NCBI GenBank assembly: GCA_024275975.1
Contig: JAJRYC010000059.1
Location: 1-58,650, forward strand
Source of the DNA: Nitrospirota bacterium
Lineage (GTDB): Bacteria > Nitrospirota > Thermodesulfovibrionia > Thermodesulfovibrionales > UBA6898
DNA: 58,650 nt
Reading direction: 5' to 3'
Position numbers and translations under genes: made by a program. Shown piece after piece: positions 18,317 to 26,911 of the stretch (position 1 is the first letter of the stretch; the number at the start of each line of letters is the position of its first letter). Below the pieces are notes generated by a model. It saw only the letters and a list, made by a program, of their open reading frames with translations. It did not search any database and had not been told where the DNA came from.

Positions 18317-20134
18317 ATGAATATTCTAGGAATCTCCGCTTTCTACCATGATAGTGCCGCCTGTCTTATACAGGATGGTAAGATAAAGGCTGCTGCGCAG
18401 GAAGAGCGATTTACGCGTAAAAAACAGGACTCCTCCTTTCCGATCAATGCAATAAATTACTGCCTCGATGCAGGTGGAATAACGGGAAAGGAAATAGACA
18501 TCGTCGCTTTTTATGAAAAACCTTTTATAAAATTCGAGAGGATACTTGAAACTTATTTGGCCTATGCGCCTGTTGGGATCAAGTCCTTTATTAAGGCCAT
18601 TCCACTCTGGATAAAGCAAAAGCTCTGGATGAAGGAGTTTATAAGGAAAGAGCTTGATTTTAACGGAAAAATCGTCTTCCCTGAACATCACTACTCCCAT
18701 GCCGCCTCTGCATTCTTCCCTTCGCCATTTCAGGAGGCTGCCTTTCTAACCGTGGATGGCGTTGGTGAATGGACGACTACAAGCTATGGGGTCGGAAAGG
18801 ACAACGAAGTCAATATACTCTCCGAGATCCATTTTCCTCACTCCCTGGGTCTCCTTTATTCCGCCTTTACGTACTACACGGGATTCAAGGTTAATTCCGG
18901 CGAATACAAGGTGATGGGGCTGGCCCCCTATGGAGAGCCCAGGTATAAAGATGTAATCCTCTCGGAGTTGATGGATCTTAAAGAAAACGGCTCTTTCTGG
19001 CTGAACATGGAGTATTTCAATTACTGCGCCGGGTTGACCATGACTAACAAAAAGTTTGACGGGCTGTTCGGTGGCCCCCGAAGGAAACCGGAGTCAACAC
19101 TTGAACAGCGGCATATGGATTTGGCCAGGTCTGTTCAGGAAGTGACTGAAGAGGTTATGCTCAGGATGTCCCGGCATATACACAGGGAAACAGGACATAA
19201 AAACCTCTGTCTGGCCGGTGGTGTGGCGCTGAATTGTGTTGCCAATGGTAAAATTCTGACCGAGGGGCCTTTTGAAAATATCTGGATACAGCCTGCTGCC
19301 GGGGATTCCGGTGGGGCCCTTGGCGCCGCCATGTTTGCCTGGTATCAGTATCTGGAGAACCCCAGGGTTGCCGATGACAGGAAGGATTCTCAGCAGGGCA
19401 CATACCTGGGTCCTGCATTTGAGAATGATTACATCTCCGGATATTTGGAAAAACAGGATATACCTTATACATTGCTGGAGGATAATGATATCCCTGAAAA
19501 GATCGCCACACTGATAGCGGAGGAGAACGTGATAGGCTGGTTTCATGGGCGCATGGAATTTGGACCACGCGCCCTGGGAAGCAGGTCTATTATCGGGGAC
19601 CCACGATCTCCGAAGATGCAGGAGCTGATGAACCTGAAGATAAAGTTCCGGGAGAGCTTCCGTCCCTTTGCGCCCTCGGTCTTAAAAGAGAGGGCTTCGG
19701 ATTTCTTTGAGTTTGATGGGGAAAGTCCCTACATGCTGCTGGTGGCCCCAGTAAAAAAAGAGATCCGTCGTCAGATGACGGATAAGGAAAAGAGACTCTT
19801 CGGCATCGAGCAATTAAATGCCGTACGTTCCAGCATTCCTGCCGTCACACATGTGGATTACTCTGCCAGGATTCAGACGGTAGACGGAGAGACACACCCC
19901 TTATATTACCGTATGATAAAAAAGTTTGACGAAAAATACGGCTGCCCGGTCGTTATCAATACATCATTCAATGTCAGGGGCGAGCCGATTGTCTGTAGTC
20001 CCGAAGATGCTTACCTCTGTTTTATGCGTACTAACATGGACTACCTGATTATGGGCAACTTTCTTTTAGACAAGAAGAAGCAGAACCCCTTGAAAGATGA
20101 TACGGATTGGCGCAAAGAGTTTGAGCTTGATTGA
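18317..20134 (+). CDS. NodU/TobZ/SxtI-type O-carbamoyltransferase
   Basis: Transfers a carbamoyl group from carbamoyl phosphate, via an adenylated intermediate, to a hydroxyl of a sugar or small molecule. The 605 residues fit the family. The N-terminal Kae1-like domain starts MNILGISAFYHDSAACLI and has HHYSHAASAFFPSPF near residue 125. The C-terminal domain has EFGPRALGSRSIIGDPR and VINTSFNVRGEPIVCSPEDA. I chose this ATG because the family begins here; the open frame continues upstream without homology. It is the first of four coupled plus-strand genes. The acceptor is unknown; the adjacent exopolysaccharide locus is one possibility. Confidence 0.93.
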   Translation: MNILGISAFYHDSAACLIQDGKIKAAAQEERFTRKKQDSSFPINAINYCLDAGGITGKEIDIVAFYEKPFIKFERILETYLAYAPVGIKSFIKAIPLWIKQKLWMKEFIRKELDFNGKIVFPEHHYSHAASAFFPSPFQEAAFLTVDGVGEWTTTSYGVGKDNEVNILSEIHFPHSLGLLYSAFTYYTGFKVNSGEYKVMGLAPYGEPRYKDVILSELMDLKENGSFWLNMEYFNYCAGLTMTNKKFDGLFGGPRRKPESTLEQRHMDLARSVQEVTEEVMLRMSRHIHRETGHKNLCLAGGVALNCVANGKILTEGPFENIWIQPAAGDSGGALGAAMFAWYQYLENPRVADDRKDSQQGTYLGPAFENDYISGYLEKQDIPYTLLEDNDIPEKIATLIAEENVIGWFHGRMEFGPRALGSRSIIGDPRSPKMQELMNLKIKFRESFRPFAPSVLKERASDFFEFDGESPYMLLVAPVKKEIRRQMTDKEKRLFGIEQLNAVRSSIPAVTHVDYSARIQTVDGETHPLYYRMIKKFDEKYGCPVVINTSFNVRGEPIVCSPEDAYLCFMRTNMDYLIMGNFLLDKKKQNPLKDDTDWRKEFELD

Positions 20135-20145
20135 GGGAGAGACCA

Positions 20146-20565
20146 GTGATTATCGACGAAATCAGAAATATTGAGAGCAAAAAGAAAGACCTGCGAAGCT
20201 TCGGCCTGACAATGGGTGTTGTCGCCGGGTTACTGGGTGGACTGTTTTTATGGCGTGATAAAGATCATTATCTGTATTTCCTGGCTGTTTCGGGCGTTTT
20301 TTTCGCGCTTGGTCTGTTTCTGCCTAACCTGTTAAAGCCCCTCCATAAGGTCTGGATGAGTCTGGCCGTCGTTATGGGATGGGTAATGACAAGGCTGATC
20401 CTGTTTGTCCTGTTTTTTCTGGTAGTTACCCCCCTGGGACTTCTTGCGCGGCTCCTTAACCGGGATCTGTTACGGCTGAAGATTGATAAAAACTCCGGCG
20501 GCAGTTATTGGATTCCGGCGAGAAAGGAAAAAGTTAAAAAGTCTGATTATGAAAGACAATTTTAG
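20146..20565 (+). CDS. SxtJ-like membrane protein
   Basis: A 139-residue protein with three to four hydrophobic segments (about 25-43, 48-64, 73-110). It has the pattern of SxtJ, which accompanies SxtI-type carbamoyltransferases in saxitoxin and other clusters. The GTG at 20146 is chosen because GGGAG lies about 8 nt upstream; an in-frame TTG at 20131 overlaps the carbamoyltransferase stop. Its end overlaps the following SGNH gene. The function of SxtJ proteins is not established; a role at the membrane with the carbamoyltransferase is inferred. Confidence 0.82.
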   Translation: MIIDEIRNIESKKKDLRSFGLTMGVVAGLLGGLFLWRDKDHYLYFLAVSGVFFALGLFLPNLLKPLHKVWMSLAVVMGWVMTRLILFVLFFLVVTPLGLLARLLNRDLLRLKIDKNSGGSYWIPARKEKVKKSDYERQF

Positions 20566-21868
20566 TACATCAGAAAAAGTCGCCGTAGCTGCAGGCATCC
20601 TTTTTATAATAGCCGGGCTAATCAGCAATGAGTGGTTGCTTGCGCGAATATTCAGTCCCGACGGAGACCTGCAGGCCAATACCAGAATAGCTATATGGGT
20701 TGTTGATATATTTCTGATCATAACGGGGTCCACATTTTTCTTCTTTGCTAAAAGGCATCAAGTTATGAATCTGGTTGTACTGGTTGTAACTTCGCTGGTA
20801 TGTGTCTTCGCTGCGGAAGGCATCCTTAGGCTGATAGATCCAAAGCCTCCAAAAATAAGGGGGCTTTTAATAGAGAACGATCAAAAAACCGGCTCATACG
20901 GATTAAGACCTAATGTGAATATTGCAACAAAACTGGGCTTGAAGAAAATAGTTATAAGGACGAATTCCGATGGCATGTGGTGGAGGGAGGTCTCCCGGGA
21001 AAATCCGCTTAAAAAGACCCGGATAGCATTTGTAGGGGATTCTTTCACATTCGGGATATGGGCTGACACGCCGGAGAAGGCTTTGGTTGGTGTCTTTGAT
21101 TCTCAACTGAATCCAAAAGAGTATGAGGTTCTGAACTTCGGCGTGCCTGGTCTCGGTCCTCCTGATATAGCTTTGCAAGTCAAAAAAAAGGTCCTTGCCT
21201 TCAAGCCTGACTATGTAATCCTGGTGTTCTACAACGGCAATGATTTTAGAGACGCGTATTTTGGAATGAAAAAGTATAAAATGGTCGATGGGATTGCGGT
21301 CTGGAATGACTCGATCGAGAAGGAGATAATACCTGAAGCATTCAGGACAAAACCAACAATTACGGATTCCCTAAAAAAATCGGCTCTTTTTCGCCGATTC
21401 AACAGCCTTATCTTGATGCATTTATCCGTCAACAGGCGCTCGGGACCAGGCTTTGATTTTAGTGCAAGCAGGATGTTCGGCGCGCAGTCATTCTGGAGCA
21501 CAAAGAATTATCCAGAAATTGCCATTAAGGCAAAGGATATGGCATTGAAAGACCTGGATAATATCAGAAAGGTCGTCTCTGAACATAATATTCAATTAGT
21601 AATTGTTGCAATCCCGTATGAAGAACAGGTTTATACCACATCATTAACGGGCAAGGATTATGATGTTAATTTACCACAAAGATATGTGCAGGAATATGCA
21701 GAAGCACATTCGATTCCATATCTTGACATGCTTCCAATATTGCGGTCGTATGTGAGGAAAGAAAAGGAAGCTATATATGTCCCCAATGATATTCATTTCA
21801 ATAACAATGGGCACTATATTGTAGGGAAAGCAATCGCGGATTTTTTTAAGAGGAGGTTTATTCGATGA
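20549..21868 (+). CDS. Membrane-anchored SGNH/GDSL hydrolase family protein
   Basis: A 439-residue protein with three N-terminal membrane segments (roughly residues 12-30, 45-65, 73-92) followed by an SGNH-hydrolase domain. The nucleophile block is FVGDSFTFG near residue 155, an NFGVPGLGP segment follows, FYNGNDF supplies the Asn block, and the C-terminal catalytic pair is in NDIHFNNNGH. Members esterify or de-esterify carbohydrates, often as O-acyltransferase partners. The ATG at 20549 is chosen over an upstream TTG because the protein then starts MKDNFSTSEK. It overlaps the small downstream gene by ATGA. Confidence 0.85.
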   Translation: MKDNFSTSEKVAVAAGILFIIAGLISNEWLLARIFSPDGDLQANTRIAIWVVDIFLIITGSTFFFFAKRHQVMNLVVLVVTSLVCVFAAEGILRLIDPKPPKIRGLLIENDQKTGSYGLRPNVNIATKLGLKKIVIRTNSDGMWWREVSRENPLKKTRIAFVGDSFTFGIWADTPEKALVGVFDSQLNPKEYEVLNFGVPGLGPPDIALQVKKKVLAFKPDYVILVFYNGNDFRDAYFGMKKYKMVDGIAVWNDSIEKEIIPEAFRTKPTITDSLKKSALFRRFNSLILMHLSVNRRSGPGFDFSASRMFGAQSFWSTKNYPEIAIKAKDMALKDLDNIRKVVSEHNIQLVIVAIPYEEQVYTTSLTGKDYDVNLPQRYVQEYAEAHSIPYLDMLPILRSYVRKEKEAIYVPNDIHFNNNGHYIVGKAIADFFKRRFIR

Positions 21869-22023
21869 GCAAGTTATCTGTCCTGGTTGAGGTATGGGAC
21901 TTTCTCAGGGAGCGCAGGAAGTGGTGGATAGCACCTATAGTCGTGTTTCTTGTACTTCTGGGCGCCCTGATAGTCTTTACTCAAGGCTCTGCCGTAGCGC
22001 CGTTTATTTACGCATTATTCTAA
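21865..22023 (+). CDS. DUF5989/SxtK-like small membrane protein
   Basis: A 52-residue gene. The product begins MSKLSVLVEVWDFLRERRKW, then has one hydrophobic helix of about 22 residues and ends in APFIYALF. Length and sequence fit the DUF5989/SxtK family that follows SxtI and SxtJ homologues. AGGAGG lies 8 nt before the ATG, and the start overlaps the SGNH stop (ATGA), so it is clearly translated with the module. Function unknown. Confidence 0.85.
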   Translation: MSKLSVLVEVWDFLRERRKWWIAPIVVFLVLLGALIVFTQGSAVAPFIYALF

Positions 22024-22150
22024 AATCCGGTCTCGTCCCGAAGAGAGACTGAAACTCACGGAATGCGGACAGGCCTGGTTAAACAAATTTAACTCAACGG
22101 CATTATACGGCTGAAATCTGTTTCTTGCAGACTTAAATTTAAATTTGATA

Positions 22151-23485
22151 ATGTTGATACATGGAAAGACCGTGGAAGATACGACGAAAAGCAGATCATC
22201 CTTCAGCCTCTCTGAACTGAACAGCCTAATAAAATCCGTGCTCGATCACGCTCTACCTGATAATTACTGGGTGACGGCGGAGATAGCGGATTTAAAGTGT
22301 AACCAGAGGGGCCACTGCTACCTTGAGCTTGTTGAGAAATCCGATGGCAGAACGTTAGCACAGCAGAAGGCAGTGATCTGGGCGTATGAGTACAGAAAAC
22401 TGAGCCATAAATTCGAAAAGACGACCGGAGAATCCCTGAAGCCGGGCATGAATGTGCTTGTCCTTGTCGCCGTAACATATCATGAAGTCTACGGCCTGAG
22501 TCTGAATATCAGGGACATGGATCCCACCTATACCATGGGTGAGATGGCGCGTAAAAAGAAAGAGGTGCTGGAGCGGCTAAGAAAAAAGGGAATTATCGAC
22601 CTGAACAAAGCGCTGCCTCTGCCGCTAGCACCACAGCGAATTGCAGTTATATCCTCTCCAACAGCAGCGGGATATGGAGACTTCATCAACCACCTGGAAA
22701 ACAATCCATATGGGTACAAATTTCACCACATTCTCTTCTCCGCGCTGATGCAGGGGGCCGAGGCTGAAGAGTCAATCATCTCCGCGCTCGATAATATAAA
22801 GAACAATAGAGACATATTTGATGCAGTGGTTATCATAAGGGGCGGCGGTTCAGCCATTGACCTGAACTGTTATGACGGATATCCACTGGCTTCGGCGACA
22901 GCCCGGTTCCCGATTCCCGTTCTGACAGGAATCGGCCACGAAAAAGATGATTCAGTAGTGGATATGGTGGCGCATACAAGACTGAAAACACCTACGGCCG
23001 CGGCTGAGTTCCTTATTTCGGGTCTCAGGAGCTTTGAAGAAAATCTGCTAATGATACATAGCAAGCTCCATGCGCATACAGAAAGGGTCCTGAAAGACGT
23101 GAGCTATAAACTGAATGCCCTCGCCCAGAAACTCGCCTATCTGCCCTTAAAAACCGCCGCCGCCCATCAGAACAGGCTCCTGATCCTGCGGAAGGACCTG
23201 GAAAACCGGGTAAGGGAACTGATCGGAAAAGAGGACAACCGGTTGAATGCCATGGGACAGGCGGTCAGGCACCTTGACCCGGAAAACGTCCTGAAAAGAG
23301 GCTATAGCATTACTTCCTATAAAGGGAAGGTACTCAGGGACGCGTCCGGTCTCAGGAAGTGGGCTGTGCTCGAAACAAGACTGCATAAAGGCACTATTAC
23401 CAGCATCGTACAAGATAAAAAGGAGACAAAGGCCAGTGAAAAAAAACATGCGGATTTCCTACTCCCGGGCTTTGACCGAACTTGA
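22151..23485 (+). CDS. xseA: Exodeoxyribonuclease VII large subunit
   Basis: Catalytic large subunit of exonuclease VII, which degrades single-stranded DNA from both ends. The 444 residues carry an N-terminal OB-fold (NYWVTAEIADLK, GHCYLELVE), the active-site region with VISSPTAAGYGDF, DAVVIIRGGGSAIDLNCYD and TGIGHEKDDSVVD, and the long helical coiled-coil for small-subunit binding. It ends with the usual DPENVLKRGYSIT. I prefer the ATG at 22151; a TTG two codons upstream is possible, and no strong ribosome binding site is visible for either. Confidence 0.95.
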   Translation: MLIHGKTVEDTTKSRSSFSLSELNSLIKSVLDHALPDNYWVTAEIADLKCNQRGHCYLELVEKSDGRTLAQQKAVIWAYEYRKLSHKFEKTTGESLKPGMNVLVLVAVTYHEVYGLSLNIRDMDPTYTMGEMARKKKEVLERLRKKGIIDLNKALPLPLAPQRIAVISSPTAAGYGDFINHLENNPYGYKFHHILFSALMQGAEAEESIISALDNIKNNRDIFDAVVIIRGGGSAIDLNCYDGYPLASATARFPIPVLTGIGHEKDDSVVDMVAHTRLKTPTAAAEFLISGLRSFEENLLMIHSKLHAHTERVLKDVSYKLNALAQKLAYLPLKTAAAHQNRLLILRKDLENRVRELIGKEDNRLNAMGQAVRHLDPENVLKRGYSITSYKGKVLRDASGLRKWAVLETRLHKGTITSIVQDKKETKASEKKHADFLLPGFDRT

Positions 23486-23699
23486 AAAGATAATTGATGA
23501 GATAGAATCCGAAGATATCGATGTGGACATGCTCGCGGAAAAGGTGAAAAGGGCCGCTCAACTCATTAAATCCTGCAGGGAGAGACTGAGAAGCACTGAA
23601 GATGATGTCAGAAAGGCCCTTTCGGAATTAGATGACATACCGGCGGCAGAAGAACCCGCTGACGGACCGGGAAACGCCGATGACCCCGGCACGCAATAA
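23436..23699 (+). CDS. xseB: Exodeoxyribonuclease VII small subunit
   Basis: Small helical subunit that binds XseA, 87 residues. SYSRALTELEKIIDEIES and the following heptad-rich helix are typical. The start is a GTG at 23436 with GGAG about 11 nt upstream, giving a 50-nt overlap with xseA; an ATG at 23448 is possible. The last 20 residues are an acidic, Pro/Ala-rich tail longer than in most homologues. Confidence 0.93.
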   Translation: MKKNMRISYSRALTELEKIIDEIESEDIDVDMLAEKVKRAAQLIKSCRERLRSTEDDVRKALSELDDIPAAEEPADGPGNADDPGTQ

Positions 23700-23798
23700 T
23701 GTCAGATATCCGTTATGGCTGCATACGATAAGGATTAATCAGGAATCGCAACGGTAACAACGGAACAAATAAAACCTGGATGATATCTTTCAGGCGGA

Positions 23799-25208
23799 TT
23801 ACCTGTTCTGATCTTCAGCGTGACTGTATGTCCGGTGGTCTTTTTTCCTGTGAATTTCAATCATGGCCACGCCGTCATAGCCGGATGGAATAAATTCAAA
23901 ATATTGCATCTGTTCCCTCAAGGCATTGTCATGAAAGAGGGTAAGGATACCCTGCCTTACCGTGGGCCAGCCATGTATATCATGGAAAACCACGGTCGCT
24001 TTTTCGCTCAGATACGGCAGCAGCAGCATGAAATCCTGTAAAACGGCTGTTGTTGCATGGTCACCGTCTATAAAAGCCATGTCAACCGGAGGCGCAATTT
24101 CAGAGATTTTTCTGCCCAGCCGAGGTATGGCCGGAGCGATATCTCCTACCGGGTCTGAAAAAAAGCCTTCGTGAAGCTCCGCATAATCATCCAACTGAAG
24201 AATTTTAAGCATTTTTTCGGCATGCAATAGAGGTTTATTCACGGAAAGATGTTTCATATTCGGATCGATGCAATAGATTACCCCTCTGTCGTTGTCCTTA
24301 AGCGCCCTGGCCATTATGCATGTGGAGAAGCCGATAAAAGTCCCTATTTCCAGAACGGTCACCGGTTGTCTGTCACGGATAATACAGTAAAGCGCATGTG
24401 CATCACCAGGCTTAACAGTGGCGAGGATAAGATCATAAATATCCTGCTGGGATGCCGTCCAGTAGTCTAAATACGCCAGAAAGATATCGCGATAAATGTT
24501 CTTTGAGATTTCAAAGCTCTTTATATCATGAAGATGTATCTTCCCCTCCAGGAATTCCGGTTTCACCGGCAGGCCATAGACCCAGCACTGTCCTCTGAAA
24601 CCATCCACAAGCCGCAGTATGGTCCGACTGTTCGGCAGCCCGACTTTATCGGCGATACGGCCTGACAGGTCCAGTATCCGCAGCATGATCAATATACCCG
24701 GGGTTATCAGTTTAAGAAGGCGGTTTCTACCCGGCGGTTTCAGCGGCTTTATATCCCGTGCACCGCTGATTACGGAGACTATCTCGGCGAAAACAATACA
24801 GCAGGCAATCTCCAGCGCCTCTTTACTGATTTCCAGCGAATCCTCATGTCCCTCTTTTAATGAATTCTCCTTGCCACTCGCCTTCCCCGGCGCAGTCTTC
24901 CGGTTGACACGGGCGAGGACCCGCAAGGCCATGTCGTAATCGCGACTCCGGCAGTAAATCGCAGCCCAGTTCAAGCCGGCGACAGCCGGTATGGGAGACT
25001 GAAGTTTTTCGAAAAAACCGAGGGCGCGATCATACTCTCCAAGACGCAGATAACAGATTCCCAAACAGGCCGGAATCACCGCATCAGGCCGCAGCCTCTC
25101 CAGGCAGCCGGCCAGTGTTTCCGATGCTTCACGCCACCTACCCCGCCGAAACAGATCAAGCCCCTTATTCTTTTGCATCTCCGTTTTATTAATTGATTGT
25201 TCCTGCAT
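23799..25208 (-). CDS. TPR protein fused to a class I SAM methyltransferase domain
   Basis: A 469-residue fusion. The N-terminal 120 residues carry about three TPR-like helical repeats (KNKGLDLFRRGRWREASETL; YLRLGEYDRALGFFEKL). A middle helical region follows. The C-terminal part (from about residue 270) is a Methyltransf_24-type domain: motif I VLEIGTFIGFSTCIMA, acidic residue in IYCIDPN, and AFIDGDHATTAVLQDF with VVFHDIHGW. It is the distal gene of the exopolysaccharide locus. Such methyltransferases often modify sugars, but the substrate here is unknown. Confidence 0.8.
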   Translation of the reverse strand: MQEQSINKTEMQKNKGLDLFRRGRWREASETLAGCLERLRPDAVIPACLGICYLRLGEYDRALGFFEKLQSPIPAVAGLNWAAIYCRSRDYDMALRVLARVNRKTAPGKASGKENSLKEGHEDSLEISKEALEIACCIVFAEIVSVISGARDIKPLKPPGRNRLLKLITPGILIMLRILDLSGRIADKVGLPNSRTILRLVDGFRGQCWVYGLPVKPEFLEGKIHLHDIKSFEISKNIYRDIFLAYLDYWTASQQDIYDLILATVKPGDAHALYCIIRDRQPVTVLEIGTFIGFSTCIMARALKDNDRGVIYCIDPNMKHLSVNKPLLHAEKMLKILQLDDYAELHEGFFSDPVGDIAPAIPRLGRKISEIAPPVDMAFIDGDHATTAVLQDFMLLLPYLSEKATVVFHDIHGWPTVRQGILTLFHDNALREQMQYFEFIPSGYDGVAMIEIHRKKDHRTYSHAEDQNR

Positions 25209-25278
25209 TTATGTCTCTATGTCCATAAGGAATTCAGTTGCGGGCGGTTGCCACAATCCCATGGCTGCGCCGTAGCCG

Positions 25279-26895
25279 TTAACCAAAATATCCCAGGTGC
25301 TTCAATTGCCGTTCCATTTTTTTTGTCTCTTCTTCACTCAGGACGCTTTCTTCCGAATGCCCGCCTTCACCGGTCTTCTCCATCCTTATCTCATTTTTCC
25401 CGATAAATTCATCACTGATTATTTCAGTCAATACCCGTCCGTCCACGTCTTCAGGTATGGCCAGCCCCATAAGATAAAGCATGGTGGGCGTCAGATCATA
25501 AATTTCAGCATCAACCTTCCTGTTCTTTATATTGCGGCCGTAAACCGCGAACAGACCATCCCTCTCGTGGTCCCCGGTCCTGTACCTGCTGCCGATCTTG
25601 TTCTCGCCCAAAATGCCGCCGCCCAGGCTCTCAATTATCGAATAACCCTCATTCATTACAACCACCAGGTCAGGTCTGTCATCAATGTATTCAGATGAAT
25701 ATATCTCACTGCCTTTAAAAACATCTTTTACAATATTTTTGTCCGTCTCCGGGTCCTTTACCGCCAGCAGTTCCCTTTTAACCATTTCACGGATTTCATC
25801 ATAATCTTCTTCATCCACTATCCCGCCGGGCTCCCGGCCTTTTAAATTCACCGTCACGATCCCGAATACGAACGATGAGAAAACTTTGGTTTTATTATAA
25901 TCGAAATCACCTTCCTTGATTCCATGTGACGGCAGGTATTTTCTTATATAGTCCAGGAATGCGGAAGGCAGGTATTTTTTAAAATTCAACAGTCCGGCTT
26001 TTTTAATAATACTCCGGATTGAATATGTTGATATGTTCCTCCCGGCAAGATCATTCTTGATTTTCAGATTCCCCCTGACATTCAGCAGGCCCAGATGTTT
26101 AAAGAAGTTATTGATATAAAAACCCTTTGACGCCCGCATGAAACCATGATCGGAACCTATGAATAATACGGTGTCGTCATCCATTTTTTTCAGGACATCG
26201 CCCAGAATTTCATCAAGCAGCTGAAAACATTTCACACATTCCGGTTCCATCGAAACTACTTCTTCCCATAGAAAATGCTGAAGCCGGTCAGGACACGTGA
26301 AGACCATGAAAAAGAGGCTCCACTGCCGGCTCTCCATGAAGTGGTCCATGACCTTTCTTCCGTCGGTCGTAAGTTTATATACCTCTTTTACCAATTCGCT
26401 TCTATCTTTCGAATACAGGTACAGCTCTTCATCTATATCGATCCTGTAATCCGGGACAAGCCCGAAAAGCTCACCCTTGACCTCTTGAGGAAAAACAAAC
26501 TCCTTATCCACGCCGGGCGTCATCAGACCGGAAACCATAATGCCGTCAATCTCGTCGGGGGGATAAGTGAACGGGACGTTTATGACTGCCGATTTTCTCC
26601 CGTTCCTGCTCACAATTTTCCATACCGGTTCCGCGTAAGGAGATGTGCTTTTGGTAACAATACTGGTTTCATACCCTTTTCTTCTTCTAAATTCATATAT
26701 ACCGTGTTTGCCGGGGTTCTTGCCGGTAGCTAACGATATCCAGCCCGGCCCGGTAAGCGGCGGAATTGTCGACCTCAAAATGCCGCTGGAGCCGCCGTCG
26801 ATCACCTTTTTGAAATTCGGCAACAGACCCGCCCCGATATAAGGTCCGATTACATCCAGAGTCAATCCGTCCAATCCAAGAAAAAAAACCTTCAC
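25279..26895 (-). CDS. Alkaline-phosphatase-superfamily phosphodiesterase/nucleotide pyrophosphatase
   Basis: A 538-residue metal-dependent phosphodiesterase-like protein. The N-terminal metal and nucleophile region reads FLGLDGLTLDVIGPYI then STIPPLTGPGWISLATGKNPGKHG. FLWEEV and the metal-binding IGSDHGFM follow near residue 245. There is no signal peptide, so it is probably cytoplasmic. Members of this subgroup recur in exopolysaccharide clusters, but I cannot name a substrate. It lies 16 nt after the flippase gene. Confidence 0.85.
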   Translation of the reverse strand: MKVFFLGLDGLTLDVIGPYIGAGLLPNFKKVIDGGSSGILRSTIPPLTGPGWISLATGKNPGKHGIYEFRRRKGYETSIVTKSTSPYAEPVWKIVSRNGRKSAVINVPFTYPPDEIDGIMVSGLMTPGVDKEFVFPQEVKGELFGLVPDYRIDIDEELYLYSKDRSELVKEVYKLTTDGRKVMDHFMESRQWSLFFMVFTCPDRLQHFLWEEVVSMEPECVKCFQLLDEILGDVLKKMDDDTVLFIGSDHGFMRASKGFYINNFFKHLGLLNVRGNLKIKNDLAGRNISTYSIRSIIKKAGLLNFKKYLPSAFLDYIRKYLPSHGIKEGDFDYNKTKVFSSFVFGIVTVNLKGREPGGIVDEEDYDEIREMVKRELLAVKDPETDKNIVKDVFKGSEIYSSEYIDDRPDLVVVMNEGYSIIESLGGGILGENKIGSRYRTGDHERDGLFAVYGRNIKNRKVDAEIYDLTPTMLYLMGLAIPEDVDGRVLTEIISDEFIGKNEIRMEKTGEGGHSEESVLSEEETKKMERQLKHLGYFG

Positions 26896-26911
26896 CTTAA
26901 TCCTCCATTTA

